This document shows, one piece after another, positions 32,267 through 41,074 of a stretch of DNA of 47,101 nucleotides. The position numbers were made by a program, and so were the translations under genes. Source of the DNA: Streptomyces griseoincarnatus (lineage in GTDB: Bacteria > Actinomycetota > Actinomycetes > Streptomycetales > Streptomycetaceae); assembly GCA_014649575.1 (NCBI GenBank), contig BMTH01000025.1, forward strand, positions 1-47,101. The letters run 5' to 3'. Each line of letters starts with the position of its first letter. The first letter of the stretch is position 1. The notes below the pieces were generated by a model. It was not told the DNA's origin, made no database searches, and was given only the letters and a program-made list of their open reading frames with translations.

Positions 32267-33127
32267 ATGTCCCCCACCGTCTCGGCCTCCGGGCTGAGCC
32301 TCCAGTACGGCGCGACCCGCGCCCTGGACAATGTGTCGCTGCGGCTGTCCCCCGGCGTCACCGGGCTGCTCGGCCCCAACGGCGCGGGCAAGACCACGCT
32401 GCTGCGGGTCCTCGCCACCGCCGTGCCGGCCGACCGGGGCGCGTTCACCGTGCTCGGTCACGACCCGTCCGGCGCGCGCGGCCGCCAGGAGGTGCGCCGC
32501 CGTCTCGGCTACCTGCCGCAGACGCCCGGCTTCCACCCGGACTTCACGGCCTTCGAGTTCGTCGACTACGTGGCGATCCTCAAGGAGCTGACCGACCGCC
32601 CCGCCCGCCACCGCGAGGTGCGGCGGGTCCTCGACGAGGTCGGCCTGGCCGACGTGCGCGGCAAGCGGATCCGCAAGCTGTCCGGCGGCATGCGGCAGCG
32701 GGTGGCGCTGGCGGCGGCGCTGGCCGGTGACCCGGCGTTCCTCGTCCTCGACGAGCCCACCGTCGGACTCGACCCGGAACAGCGCATGCGGTTCCGGGAG
32801 CTGATCGCCACCGCCGGCGAGGGGCGGACGGTGCTGCTGTCCACCCACCAGACCGAGGACGTGGCGATGCTCTGCCACCGGGTCGTCGTCCTGGCGGGCG
32901 GCACCGTCCGCTTCGACGGCACCCCCGCCGAGCTGACCGCACGGGCCGCGGGACGGGTGTGGAGCAGTGAGGGCCGCGACCCCGGCGCCCTGGCCGGCTG
33001 GCGCACCGGACTGGGCACTTTCCGCAACGTGGGCGACCCGCCGCCCGGCGCCGACCTCCTCGAACCCACCCTCGAGGACGGCTACCTGCTCACCCTGGAC
33101 GGCGCGGCCGCGGAGGTGACCGCATGA
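32267..33127 (+). CDS. ABC transporter ATP-binding protein (DrrA-like)
   Basis: A 286-residue ATPase from ATG 32267, with GGGAG about 6 nt upstream; the in-frame extension upstream overlaps the anti-sigma gene. Walker A is GPNGAGKTT, the signature is LSGGMRQRV, Walker B is FLVLDEPTVGLDP, and the switch His is in VLLSTHQTEDV. It overlaps the large membrane subunit by ATGA and forms part of the sigma-led operon. Confidence 0.93.
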   Translation: MSPTVSASGLSLQYGATRALDNVSLRLSPGVTGLLGPNGAGKTTLLRVLATAVPADRGAFTVLGHDPSGARGRQEVRRRLGYLPQTPGFHPDFTAFEFVDYVAILKELTDRPARHREVRRVLDEVGLADVRGKRIRKLSGGMRQRVALAAALAGDPAFLVLDEPTVGLDPEQRMRFRELIATAGEGRTVLLSTHQTEDVAMLCHRVVVLAGGTVRFDGTPAELTARAAGRVWSSEGRDPGALAGWRTGLGTFRNVGDPPPGADLLEPTLEDGYLLTLDGAAAEVTA

Positions 33128-34644
33128 CGACGACCACCACCACGGCGCCGGCCCCGCCCCCCGTGACGACCCCGCCCGGCGCCTCCGGGGCCGCCGTGTC
33201 CGCCCTCGCCCGCTTCGAGACGCGCAGGCTCCTCACCCGCGTGCCGGTGGTCGTCGCGTTCGCGGTGTACGTCGCCTGGACCGTGTGGCGCACCCGCGTC
33301 TCCTTCGACGGCTTCCCCGCGCTGCAGGACGCCGACCGCGCCACCCAGGACGGGCCGCTGCTCGTCGGCCTCGCGGTGCTGCTGAGCGCCAACCACGCCG
33401 TGCTGCGCTCCCGGCGCCACGACACCGAGCGGCACCTGGACGTGCTGGTGCTCCCGCGGTGGGGGCGCACGGTCGCGCACCTGCTGTCCGTCGTGGCGGC
33501 GGCCCTCCTGGTCGCGGTGTGCGTCGGCGGGCAGTTCGCCTGGGAGGCGCTCAAGCCGGGCGCGGTCGGGCACGGCTCACCCGCCGAACTCCTCGTCGGT
33601 CCCCTGTCCGTGCTGCTCCTCGGCGGACTCGGGGTACTGCTGGCCCGCCTGGTCACCGCGCCCTTCGCGGCACCGCTGCTGATCGTCCTGCTGCTCTTCC
33701 TCGCCACCTTCCTCGGCTTCTCCGACGACGACTGGACGCGGTGGCTGATGCCGTCCGTCGGCACGTACAGCGCCGTCACCCTGCCCTCCGGCCTGATCGG
33801 ACGCCCCGCCGCGTGGCACGCCCTCTACCTGGGCGGGTTCGCGCTGACCCTGATGGCGGCGTCCGTGCTGCTGTCCGGCGGCGCCCGGCTGCGGACCGCG
33901 CAGGCGGCGGTCGCCGGCGCGGTGGCGCTGACCCTGGCCGGTGCGGTGGGCCAGTCCCGGGGCGTGCCGGAGACCGTCACCGAGGCGCGCGTACGGGCCT
34001 CGGTCACCCCGGAGAAGGTCCACACCTGCGTCGAACGGGACGCCACCACGTACTGCGTGTTCCCCGAGTGGGAGCAGCGCACCGGCGACTGGGCCCGGAC
34101 CGTCGACGACGTCCGCGCCCTGGCCGGCGGTGACGCGCAGGACCGCCCCCTGGTCGTGCGGCAGCGGGTCGAGGCGCGCTACGGCCTGGACGCCGACTCG
34201 ACCCTCGCCTCGCTCACCCGCCCCGGCGAGGTGACCGTGGGGACGGCCTGGGGCGGCAACCGGGTGCCCGAGTTCGCGGTCTCGGTGGCCGGTGTGCTCG
34301 TCACCGGCTCGGAGGCCATGACGGGCGAGATGTGCGACGGCCGGACGGTCACCGTGATGTGGCTGGCCCTCGCCGGCCGGCCCGACCCGGTCGCCGACCT
34401 GCGCCGGGTGCGGATCGACGACAGCGACACCGGCTCGGCGATCGTCGTCTCGCGGACGGAGCCGCTGCAGATGACCTCCGCCCAGACGGAACTGCTGCGC
34501 GAGCTGCTGGAGCTGCCCCGCGACGAGGCCGCCGCCAAGGTGAAGGCCGGCTGGGCCGAGCTGACCGCCCCGAAGGTGACGACGGACCGCGTCGCGCGGG
34601 TGCTGGGCCTGGAGAAGCCCGAGGGGGAGGACGGGTGTCTGTGA
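33124..34644 (+). CDS. ABC exporter membrane subunit with large C-terminal extracytoplasmic domain
   Basis: A 506-residue protein. A Thr/Pro-rich start is followed by about seven helices within residues 35-265, then a soluble domain of about 235 residues (270-506). That domain contains Cys residues in HTCVERDATTYCVFPEWEQ and GEMCDGR that could form disulfides outside the cell. ABC-2 permeases normally lack such a domain, so it may capture substrate or act as a sensor. The gene is coupled on both sides (ATGA upstream, about 10-nt overlap downstream). I do not recognise the domain. Confidence 0.8.
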   Translation: MTTTTTTAPAPPPVTTPPGASGAAVSALARFETRRLLTRVPVVVAFAVYVAWTVWRTRVSFDGFPALQDADRATQDGPLLVGLAVLLSANHAVLRSRRHDTERHLDVLVLPRWGRTVAHLLSVVAAALLVAVCVGGQFAWEALKPGAVGHGSPAELLVGPLSVLLLGGLGVLLARLVTAPFAAPLLIVLLLFLATFLGFSDDDWTRWLMPSVGTYSAVTLPSGLIGRPAAWHALYLGGFALTLMAASVLLSGGARLRTAQAAVAGAVALTLAGAVGQSRGVPETVTEARVRASVTPEKVHTCVERDATTYCVFPEWEQRTGDWARTVDDVRALAGGDAQDRPLVVRQRVEARYGLDADSTLASLTRPGEVTVGTAWGGNRVPEFAVSVAGVLVTGSEAMTGEMCDGRTVTVMWLALAGRPDPVADLRRVRIDDSDTGSAIVVSRTEPLQMTSAQTELLRELLELPRDEAAAKVKAGWAELTAPKVTTDRVARVLGLEKPEGEDGCL

Positions 34645-35348
34645 CCGGAACCCGGGCGGCCGGGAACACCCCGGTGCGCGAGGCCGCCCGGCGGGGCGCC
34701 CTCCTCCAGCTGGTCCGCCCGGTCGCCCGCACGGTGCCCTGGTGGGCGCTCGCGGCGGGCGGCGGGCTCGGACTGCTGGCGGCGGCGCTGCCCCGGCTGT
34801 CCGGCGGCGAGGTCGCCCCGTGGGCCGGGGTGAACGCCCTGCGGGCCGCCGCCCTGTGCTTCGCGCTGGGCGCCGCGTTCCTGCTGGACGACCCTGCCCG
34901 GCAGACCACCGCCGCCGTGCCCGTCCGCCGCGTCCTGCGGCACGCGCTGCGGTGCGCGCTCGTACTGCCGCCCGCAGCCGCGTGGTGGTCGGCGGCCGTG
35001 CTGCTCGTCCCGGAGGAGGCGCGGCCCCCGGTCGGGGACATCACCCTCGAGGCGGCGACGGCCCTCGCACTCGCCCTGGCCGGCGCGGCCTTCGCGGTGC
35101 GCCGCCGGGGCGCCGAGCGGCCGGGTCAGGCGGTCGCCGCGTTCCTGCTGGTGACCGCGGTCCTGGCGCCGCTGCTCAGCCCTTCGGAGTGGGCGCTGTT
35201 CACCGCGCCCGGCGACCCGCGCTGGGCGGACGCCCACGGCCACTGGACTCTGCTGCTGGGCGCGGCGCTCGTGGCGGTCGCGGTGTGCTGTGTCGAACCG
35301 GTCCGGCGGCGCACGCTCCGGACGCTCAGGTCCCCGTCCCGTACCTGA
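34635..35348 (+). CDS. Accessory membrane protein of the ABC exporter
   Basis: A 237-residue protein from GTG 34635, with GGGGGAGG 4 nt upstream; GTG 34641 is also possible. It contains about six hydrophobic segments (near 35-52, 62-85, 102-120, 135-152, 160-178 and 200-220) and no recognised motif. It overlaps the end of the large membrane subunit and is the last gene of the sigma-led operon. It is probably a second membrane component of the exporter, by context only. Confidence 0.75.
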   Translation: MSVTGTRAAGNTPVREAARRGALLQLVRPVARTVPWWALAAGGGLGLLAAALPRLSGGEVAPWAGVNALRAAALCFALGAAFLLDDPARQTTAAVPVRRVLRHALRCALVLPPAAAWWSAAVLLVPEEARPPVGDITLEAATALALALAGAAFAVRRRGAERPGQAVAAFLLVTAVLAPLLSPSEWALFTAPGDPRWADAHGHWTLLLGAALVAVAVCCVEPVRRRTLRTLRSPSRT

Positions 35349-35361
35349 GTACGCCGGTCCG

Positions 35362-35488
35362 CCAACTCCAGCCCGTCCGGCGTGTGAGGACGGGGCCCGC
35401 CAGGGCCGAAGGGGGGTCTGGGGGCGCAGCCCCCGGGGAGGGACGGGAAGGGGCGGCGGGGGCGGAACCCCCGGCGCCCGTGCGGCCG
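35362..35488. repeat. Streptomyces-type dispersed intergenic repeat
   Basis: The segment includes AACTCCAGCCCGTCCGGCGT, GGGGTCTGGGGGCGCAGCCC and GGGGCGGCGGGGGC. I recognise this word order as a family scattered between genes of Streptomyces chromosomes. It contains a GGGGGC/GCCCCC stem at 35420-35434, so it may also end transcription of the convergent genes on either side. It fills most of the gap 35349-35538. Confidence 0.7.
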
Positions 35489-35538
35489 CCGGCGTTCAGG
35501 CCCGGCGTGATCGACGAAGTGCCGGCCCCGGCCGCCCC

Positions 35539-36465
35539 TCAGGTCTCCGTCCGGTACATCAGGTCCGTCTCGTGGGTGACGAAGCCGAGCCGCTCGTAGA
35601 CGGACACCGCCGCCTCGTTGTCGGCGTCGACGTACAGCATGGCGGTGGGCAGGCCCTGGTCCGCCAGGTGGCGCAGGCCGATCGTCGTCAGCGCCTTGCC
35701 GAGCCCGCCGCCCTGCGCGTCGGGGGCGACCCCGAGGACGTACACCTCGCCGAGGCCCTGCTCGGCGTGCACCTTCGTCCAGTGGAAGCCGACCAGCCGT
35801 CCGTCGCTCTCCGCCAGGAAGAAACCCGCGGGGTCGAACCACGGTTCGGCCTTGCGGTCGTCGAGGTCCCGCTGCGTGAGGGAGCCCTGCTCGGGGTGGT
35901 GGGCGAACGCCGCGGCGTTCAGCGCGAGCCACGCCGCGTCGTCCCGGCCCGGCTCGAAGGCGCGCACGGTGACGCCCTCCGGCAGCACCGGGTCGGGCAG
36001 GTCCAGGCCCGCCAACGGGCGCCGCATCTGACGCAGTTCACGGAACAGCGTCAGCCCGAGCACCTGTGCCAGGTGCCGGGCCGCGGAGCGCCCGCCGTGC
36101 GCCCACACCCGCAGCCGCTTGCCCGACGCGGCGAGCAGCGCCGTGCCGAGCGCCCGCCCGTGCCCCTGCCCGCGGTACGAGGGGTGCACCACCAGCTCCG
36201 CGGCGGGCGGCTCCACCGGGTCGGTGTCCTCCAACTGGGCGTACCCGACGAGCTCTTCGTCGACGGTCAGCAGCAGGTGCGAGACGCCCTCCCGCTCCCC
36301 GCCGCGCAGTTGCAGCCGGCCCTGCTCGGACACGGCCTGCTGGCCGTCGGCGCGCGCCGCCTCGTCGAGCAGCGCGAGCACCGCGTCGACCTGCGCCTGG
36401 TCGAGCGCGGTGTACGTCTGGAGCGAACGGGGGCGGCCGGGCCGGGAGAACGCGTCGCTGGTCAT
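35539..36465 (-). CDS. mshD: Mycothiol synthase MshD
   Basis: A 308-residue two-domain GNAT enzyme from ATG 36465; the much longer upstream frame is a shadow of the nucleotidase. It acetylates Cys-GlcN-Ins in the last step of mycothiol synthesis. Domain 1 (about 20-150) has ELVVHPSYRGQGHGRALGT; domain 2 (about 160-308) has GLGEVYVLGVAPDAQGGGLG and ALTTIGLRHL. The final YVDADNEAAVSVYERLGF motif and the length match MshD. It is a single gene, not in an operon. Confidence 0.94.
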   Translation of the reverse strand: MTSDAFSRPGRPRSLQTYTALDQAQVDAVLALLDEAARADGQQAVSEQGRLQLRGGEREGVSHLLLTVDEELVGYAQLEDTDPVEPPAAELVVHPSYRGQGHGRALGTALLAASGKRLRVWAHGGRSAARHLAQVLGLTLFRELRQMRRPLAGLDLPDPVLPEGVTVRAFEPGRDDAAWLALNAAAFAHHPEQGSLTQRDLDDRKAEPWFDPAGFFLAESDGRLVGFHWTKVHAEQGLGEVYVLGVAPDAQGGGLGKALTTIGLRHLADQGLPTAMLYVDADNEAAVSVYERLGFVTHETDLMYRTET

Positions 36466-36589
36466 GCGTACGAGGGTAAGGGGACGGCGCGACGAGGGGG
36501 CGTCAGCCGGGCGCGTAGGGCCCGCGGCGGGGCGGGACGGCCGCGTGGCGGGGCCCGGTGGCGACGGCGCGGCGGTGGCCCGGCGCAAA

Positions 36590-36611
36590 GTTAAACCAGG
36601 CTGTAACCCGG
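36590..36611 (+). promoter_or_regulatory. Candidate PHO box upstream of the secreted nucleotidase
   Basis: Two adjacent 11-nt units, GTTAAACCAGG (36590-36600) and CTGTAACCCGG (36601-36611), share the core TNNAACC at an exact 11-bp period. They differ from the standard GTTCACC. The segment is also unusually AT-rich for this genome. The nucleotidase start is 70 bp downstream. Confidence 0.5.
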
Positions 36612-36681
36612 AAGCCCCTGTCGCGCTACGCGCGTTGACTCTAGGCTGCGCCGGTACCCACTCGCACCGACAGGGGGGCGT

Positions 36682-38505
36682 ATGCCAGCCACATCCCCGG
36701 CGCACCCGCGCCGCAGACGCCGTACGAACCGTCTCCTCGCGACCGCCGCCGGTGTCCTCACCGTCGGTGCCCTGGCCGCCGCGGCCCTGCCGGGGTCCGC
36801 GAGCGCGGGCGAGCAGCACGGCAAGGGCAAGGGCCACGGCCACGGGCCGGGCCGCTACCAGGACGTGCAGCTGCTGTCCTTCAACGACCTGCACGGCAAC
36901 CTGGAGCCGCCCACCGGTTCCTCCGGCCGGGTCACCGAACTCCAGCCGGACGGCACGACGAAGACCATCGACGCGGGCGGCGCCGAGTACCTGGCGACGC
37001 ATCTGCGCCAGGCCCGCAAGGGCAACGCGTACTCCATCACCGCGGCCGGCGGCGACATGGTCGGCGCCTCCCCGCTGCTCTCGGGGCTGTTCCACGACGA
37101 GCCCACCATCGAGGCGCTGAACAAGCTCGAACTGGACGTCACCTCCGTCGGCAACCACGAGTTCGACGAGGGCGCCAAGGAGCTGTCCCGCCTGCAGAAC
37201 GGCGGCTGCCACCCGACGGACGGCTGCTACACCGACAAGAAGTTCAAGGGCGCCGACTTCCCGTACCTGGCGGCCAACGTCCTGAACGAGAAGACCAGGA
37301 AGCCCCTCCTCAAGCCCTACTGGGTGTGGCAGAAGAAGGGCGTCAAGGTCGGCTTCATCGGCGTGACCCTCGAAGGCACCCCGAACATCGTGTCCGCCGA
37401 GGGCGTCAAGGGCCTCGTCTTCAAGGACGAGGTCGAGACGATCAACAAGTACGCCAAGGAGCTGCGCCGCAAGGGCGTGAAGTCCATCGTGGCGCTGATC
37501 CACGAGGGCGGCTTCCCGGCCTCGCAGAACTACAACTACGACTGCGACGCCCCGGGCGCCGGCGACGGCATCTCCGGCCCCATCGCGGACATCGCGCAGA
37601 ACGTCTCGCCCGAGGTGGACGCGCTGGTCACCGGCCACACCCACAGCGCGTACGTCTGCACGATCCCCGACCCGGCGGGCAACCCCCGCATGGTCACCTC
37701 CGCCGCGTCCTTCGGCCGGCTCTACACCGACACCACGCTGACCTACGACCGCAAGACCGGCGACATCGCCCGTACGGCCGTGAAGTCCGCGAACCACGTG
37801 GTGTCCCGGGACGTCCCCAAGGCGCCCGACATGACCCGCCTGATCGACAGGTGGAACACCCTCGCCGCCCCGATCGGCAACCGCGCCATCGGCCATATTT
37901 CCGGTGACGTCGTGAAGGACGGCACCGAGTCCCCGCTGGGCGACCTGATCGCCGACGCGCAGCTGGAGTACGCCCGCACGCTGGACCCGGAGACCGACCT
38001 CGCCCTGATGAACCCGGGCGGCATCCGCGCCTCCCTCACCTACGCGGCGAGCGGCGCCGAGGGCGACGGCGTGGTCACCTTCGCCGAGGCGTTCACGGTC
38101 CAGCCGTTCGCGAACACGGTCAACCTGCAGACCTTCACCGGCGAGCAGCTGATCCAGGCGCTCAAGGAGCAGGTCAGCGGCTCCAACGCGGCGGCCCCGA
38201 AGATCCTGCAGGTGTCCGAGGGACTCACCTACACGCTGGACCTGACGAAGTCCGGCGCCGACCGGGTCGTCACGGACTCCGTCCGGCTGAACGGTGAGGC
38301 GATCGACCCGTCGGCGAGCTACCGCGTCGCGATGAACAGCTTCCTCGCGGGCGGCGGCGACGGCTTCGCCACCCTGGGCCAGGGCGCCGACGCCCTGGTC
38401 GGCGACGACGACCTGAAGGCGCTGGAGCAGTACCTGACGGCCAACTCCTCGGCCGGCGCCCCGATCGACCCGCCGGCGGCGGACCGCATCACGATCGTGC
38501 AGTAA
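36682..38505 (+). CDS. Secreted 5'-nucleotidase / UshA-family metallophosphatase
   Basis: A 607-residue extracellular enzyme. The signal peptide has a basic RRRRRTNRLL start that could use the Tat route, and a cleavage site after ASA. A short His/Lys/Gly-rich linker is followed by the metallophosphatase domain with LLSFNDLHGNLEP, GNHEFDEG and TGHTHSAY metal ligands. The nucleotidase C-terminal domain has NPGGIRASL and NSFLAGGGDGF. It releases phosphate from nucleotides outside the cell. The context, a candidate PHO box, and its known orthologue (SCO4152-like) suggest PhoP control. Confidence 0.95.
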   Translation: MPATSPAHPRRRRRTNRLLATAAGVLTVGALAAAALPGSASAGEQHGKGKGHGHGPGRYQDVQLLSFNDLHGNLEPPTGSSGRVTELQPDGTTKTIDAGGAEYLATHLRQARKGNAYSITAAGGDMVGASPLLSGLFHDEPTIEALNKLELDVTSVGNHEFDEGAKELSRLQNGGCHPTDGCYTDKKFKGADFPYLAANVLNEKTRKPLLKPYWVWQKKGVKVGFIGVTLEGTPNIVSAEGVKGLVFKDEVETINKYAKELRRKGVKSIVALIHEGGFPASQNYNYDCDAPGAGDGISGPIADIAQNVSPEVDALVTGHTHSAYVCTIPDPAGNPRMVTSAASFGRLYTDTTLTYDRKTGDIARTAVKSANHVVSRDVPKAPDMTRLIDRWNTLAAPIGNRAIGHISGDVVKDGTESPLGDLIADAQLEYARTLDPETDLALMNPGGIRASLTYAASGAEGDGVVTFAEAFTVQPFANTVNLQTFTGEQLIQALKEQVSGSNAAAPKILQVSEGLTYTLDLTKSGADRVVTDSVRLNGEAIDPSASYRVAMNSFLAGGGDGFATLGQGADALVGDDDLKALEQYLTANSSAGAPIDPPAADRITIVQ

Positions 38506-38532
38506 CCACGGCACGAGAACCTGTACGACGCG

Positions 38533-38559
38533 GAGGGCCGGTGCCGAGCACCGGCCCTC
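38533..38559. terminator. Bidirectional terminator after the nucleotidase gene
   Basis: GAGGGCCGGTGC (38533-38544) pairs perfectly with GCACCGGCCCTC (38548-38559) around a CGA loop. The flanking genes converge on it. Confidence 0.9.
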
Positions 38560-38578
38560 TCCGCGTTCTCTCCGCGTG

Positions 38579-38764
38579 CTAGCCCTCGACGTCCCACACG
38601 ACGGCCTGCGCGACGATCACGCGCTCCCCGTCGAAGGTCACGGCCGGCCCCTCGTGCAGCCGGTATCCCAGCTCCAGCGCCTCGCTGACCCGCCGGCAGA
38701 AGGCGGAGTCGTCGGGGCCGGTCAGTACGCGGTAGACGGGCAGTCCGTCGGGGGGATTCGCCAT
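38579..38764 (-). CDS. DUF1737-domain protein
   Basis: A 61-residue soluble protein beginning MANPPDGLPVYRVLTGPDD. The pattern YRVLTGPDDSAFCRRVSEAL, then LGYRLHEGP and VIVAQAVVW matches the small DUF1737 family, which is widespread in bacteria and has no established function. It lies 13 nt downstream of the two-component kinase on the same strand and may be co-transcribed with it. Confidence 0.85.
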   Translation of the reverse strand: MANPPDGLPVYRVLTGPDDSAFCRRVSEALELGYRLHEGPAVTFDGERVIVAQAVVWDVEG

Positions 38765-38777
38765 GCGGCCCAGCGTG

Positions 38778-40244
38778 TCACGGGACGCCGGGCACGTCCG
38801 GCGGAGGGGTCGGGGCGCCCGGCAGACGGACGGTGGCGGTGGTGCCGCCGCCCTCGGCCGGGGTGAGCGCGACCGTGCCGCCCGCCTGCTGCACCGTGCG
38901 CGCCACGATCGACAGCCCGAGGCCGGAGCCGGGCAGGGCGCGGGCGCCGGGGGAGCGCCAGAAGCGGTCGAAGACGTGCGGGAGTTCGTCGGCCGCGATG
39001 CCGGGGCCGTGGTCCCGGACGGTGAGCACGCCGTCGGCGAGCCGCACCTCGACCGTGCCGCCCGGCGGGCTGAACTTCACGGCGTTGTCCAGCACGTTGA
39101 CCACCGCCCGCTCCAGCGCCGCCGGTTCCGCCCGCACGTACCAGGGATGCAGGTCGGCGGTGACCGTCAGCTCCGGGCCGCGCAGCCGGGCCCGGCGCAG
39201 GGCCGCCTCCACCACGTCCTGCCAGGCGACGATCTCCACGCGGCCCGCCTGATGGCCCGGGTCCGGGCGGGACAGCTCCTGAAGGTCGCCGATCAGCGCG
39301 GCCAGCTCCGTCATCTGCGCCTTCACCGAGTCGAGCAGCGCCTTGCGGTCGGCCGGCGGGAGGGGCCGCCCGGTGTCCTCGCTACGGGTCAGCAGCTCGA
39401 TGTTGGTGCGCAGCGAGGTCAGCGGGGTGCGCAGTTCGTGCCCGGCGTCCGCGATCAGCTGCTGCTGGAGGTCGCGGGAGCTGGCCAGCGCGGACGTCAT
39501 GGAGTTGAAGGAGCGCGACAGCCGCGCGATCTCGTCCTCCGACTCCTCCTCCACCGGGATGCGGACGCCCAGGTCCTCGGTGCGCGCCACGTGCTCCACG
39601 GCCTCGGTGAGCTTGTCGACCGGGCGCAGTCCGGTGCGGGCCACGGCGAGACCCGCGGCGGCCGAGCCGAGCACCCCGATGCCGGACACCAGCAGCAGGA
39701 TCAGCGCCAGGTCGTTCAGCGTCGACTGCGTGCCCTTCAGCGGGACCGCAACGATGACGGCCGCGTGGGTGCTGGTCAGCGTGGACGGGTCGTTGATGAC
39801 GAGCGGCAGGGTCAGCACCCGGACGTCGTCGCCGTCCTCGTCGGTGCCGTCGCGGAAGATGCCCCTGGACCCGGCGCCCGCGTTCTCGATCACCTTGCGG
39901 TCCGACGCGGTGACCTCCACGTTCCCCACCGAGCTGGGGAACAGGCAGACCGTGCCGTCCTCCTTGACCACCTGCGAGTACGTGTACTGGAAACCGCCCG
40001 CGCTGTCGCGGGGTGTGTCCGTGCAGTCGGTGAGGGCGCTGCGGATCTCGTCCACCCGCTGCGGCCCCTGCAGCACGGTCGCCTTCTTCAGGTCCTCGTC
40101 GACCTGCTCGTACAGCTTGCCCTGCACGATGAACCAGCAGGTCACCGACACCGCCGCCACCGCGAACGCCACAGCGGCGGCGACCAGCAGCGACAGCCGC
40201 GCCCGGATCGGCAGGGCGCGGAAGCGGCGCACCGGTCCGGTCAC
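38778..40244 (-). CDS. Sensor histidine kinase, MprB-like
   Basis: A 488-residue membrane kinase from GTG 40244. Two helices (about 14-38 and 155-180) enclose an extracytoplasmic sensor region. A HAMP segment follows, then HisKA with the phospho-acceptor His in DAGHELRTPLTSLRTNIELL, then HATPase_c with VVNVLDNAVKFSP, VRDHGPGIA and GSGLGLSIV. Coupled to the OmpR-type regulator by a 4-nt overlap. With the neighbouring HtrA-type protease the order recalls mycobacterial MprAB and PepD, which respond to envelope stress. Confidence 0.93.
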   Translation of the reverse strand: MTGPVRRFRALPIRARLSLLVAAAVAFAVAAVSVTCWFIVQGKLYEQVDEDLKKATVLQGPQRVDEIRSALTDCTDTPRDSAGGFQYTYSQVVKEDGTVCLFPSSVGNVEVTASDRKVIENAGAGSRGIFRDGTDEDGDDVRVLTLPLVINDPSTLTSTHAAVIVAVPLKGTQSTLNDLALILLLVSGIGVLGSAAAGLAVARTGLRPVDKLTEAVEHVARTEDLGVRIPVEEESEDEIARLSRSFNSMTSALASSRDLQQQLIADAGHELRTPLTSLRTNIELLTRSEDTGRPLPPADRKALLDSVKAQMTELAALIGDLQELSRPDPGHQAGRVEIVAWQDVVEAALRRARLRGPELTVTADLHPWYVRAEPAALERAVVNVLDNAVKFSPPGGTVEVRLADGVLTVRDHGPGIAADELPHVFDRFWRSPGARALPGSGLGLSIVARTVQQAGGTVALTPAEGGGTTATVRLPGAPTPPPDVPGVP

Positions 40245-40975
40245 TCCGCGCCGCCCTGCCGCAGCACGTACCCCACCCCCCGCACCGTGTGCACCAGGCG
40301 CGGCTCGCCGCCCGCCTCGGTCTTGCGGCGCAGGTACATGACGTACACGTCCAGCGAGTTGGACGACGGTTCGAAGTCGAAGCCCCAGACCGCCTTCAGG
40401 ATCTGCTCACGGGTGAGCACCTGGCGCGGGTGCGCCATGAACATCTCCAGCAGGGTGAACTCCGTGCGGGTCAGCTCCACCGGGCGCCCGGCGCGGGTCA
40501 CCTCCCGCGTGGCCAGGTTCATCGTCAGGTCGGCGAAGGTGAGGACGTCGTCGGTCTCGGCGGACGCGGCCACCGCCGCCGCGTACGAGCTGCGCCGCAG
40601 CAGGGCCCGGATCCGTGCGAACAGCTCGTCCAGCTCGAACGGCTTCACCAGGTAGTCGTCCGCCCCCGCGTCCAGTCCCGTCACCCGGTCGCCCACGGTG
40701 TCCCGGGCCGTCAGCATCAGGATCGGCGTGGTGTCGCCGGTGGCGCGTATACGGCGGGCGGCGGTCAGGCCGTCCATGCGGGGCATCTGGATGTCGAGCA
40801 CGAGGAGGTCGGGCTGGCGGGCCGCCGTCTTCTCCAGGGCGTCCACGCCGTCGACGGCCTCCTCGGTGTCGTAACCCTCGAAGGCCAGGCTGCGCCGGAG
40901 TGCTTCGCGCACCGCCGGCTCGTCGTCGACGATCAGGATGCGCTGCGGGGCACGGTCGCCGTCTGCGGGGCTCAT
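40241..40975 (-). CDS. OmpR/PhoB-family response regulator, MprA-like
   Basis: A 244-residue regulator. The receiver domain (about 12-125) has the acidic pair DDE at 17-19, Asp61 in LLVLDIQMPRMDG and Lys in YLVKPFELDELF. The winged-helix DNA-binding domain (about 145-240) has TRTEFTLLEMFM, RQVLTREQILKAVWG and SLDVYVMYLRRK. It forms an operon with the kinase downstream. The protease gene lies immediately upstream on the same strand with a 99-bp gap, so it is a plausible target. Confidence 0.95.
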   Translation of the reverse strand: MSPADGDRAPQRILIVDDEPAVREALRRSLAFEGYDTEEAVDGVDALEKTAARQPDLLVLDIQMPRMDGLTAARRIRATGDTTPILMLTARDTVGDRVTGLDAGADDYLVKPFELDELFARIRALLRRSSYAAAVAASAETDDVLTFADLTMNLATREVTRAGRPVELTRTEFTLLEMFMAHPRQVLTREQILKAVWGFDFEPSSNSLDVYVMYLRRKTEAGGEPRLVHTVRGVGYVLRQGGAE

Positions 40976-41074
40976 CGGGTGGCGGATCCTTCGGCTGCGC
41001 GCCGCGCGGCGGGCGCGGCGGGGGAGGGGACGGGCTGTCGGATCTTCAGCGTCGCACGTTTCCCGGCCCGCGCG

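Noticed and set aside
36466..38514. Long minus-strand frame upstream of mshD, opposite the nucleotidase gene
   Set aside because: It is a mirror of the strongly conserved nucleotidase frame and has no domain of its own.
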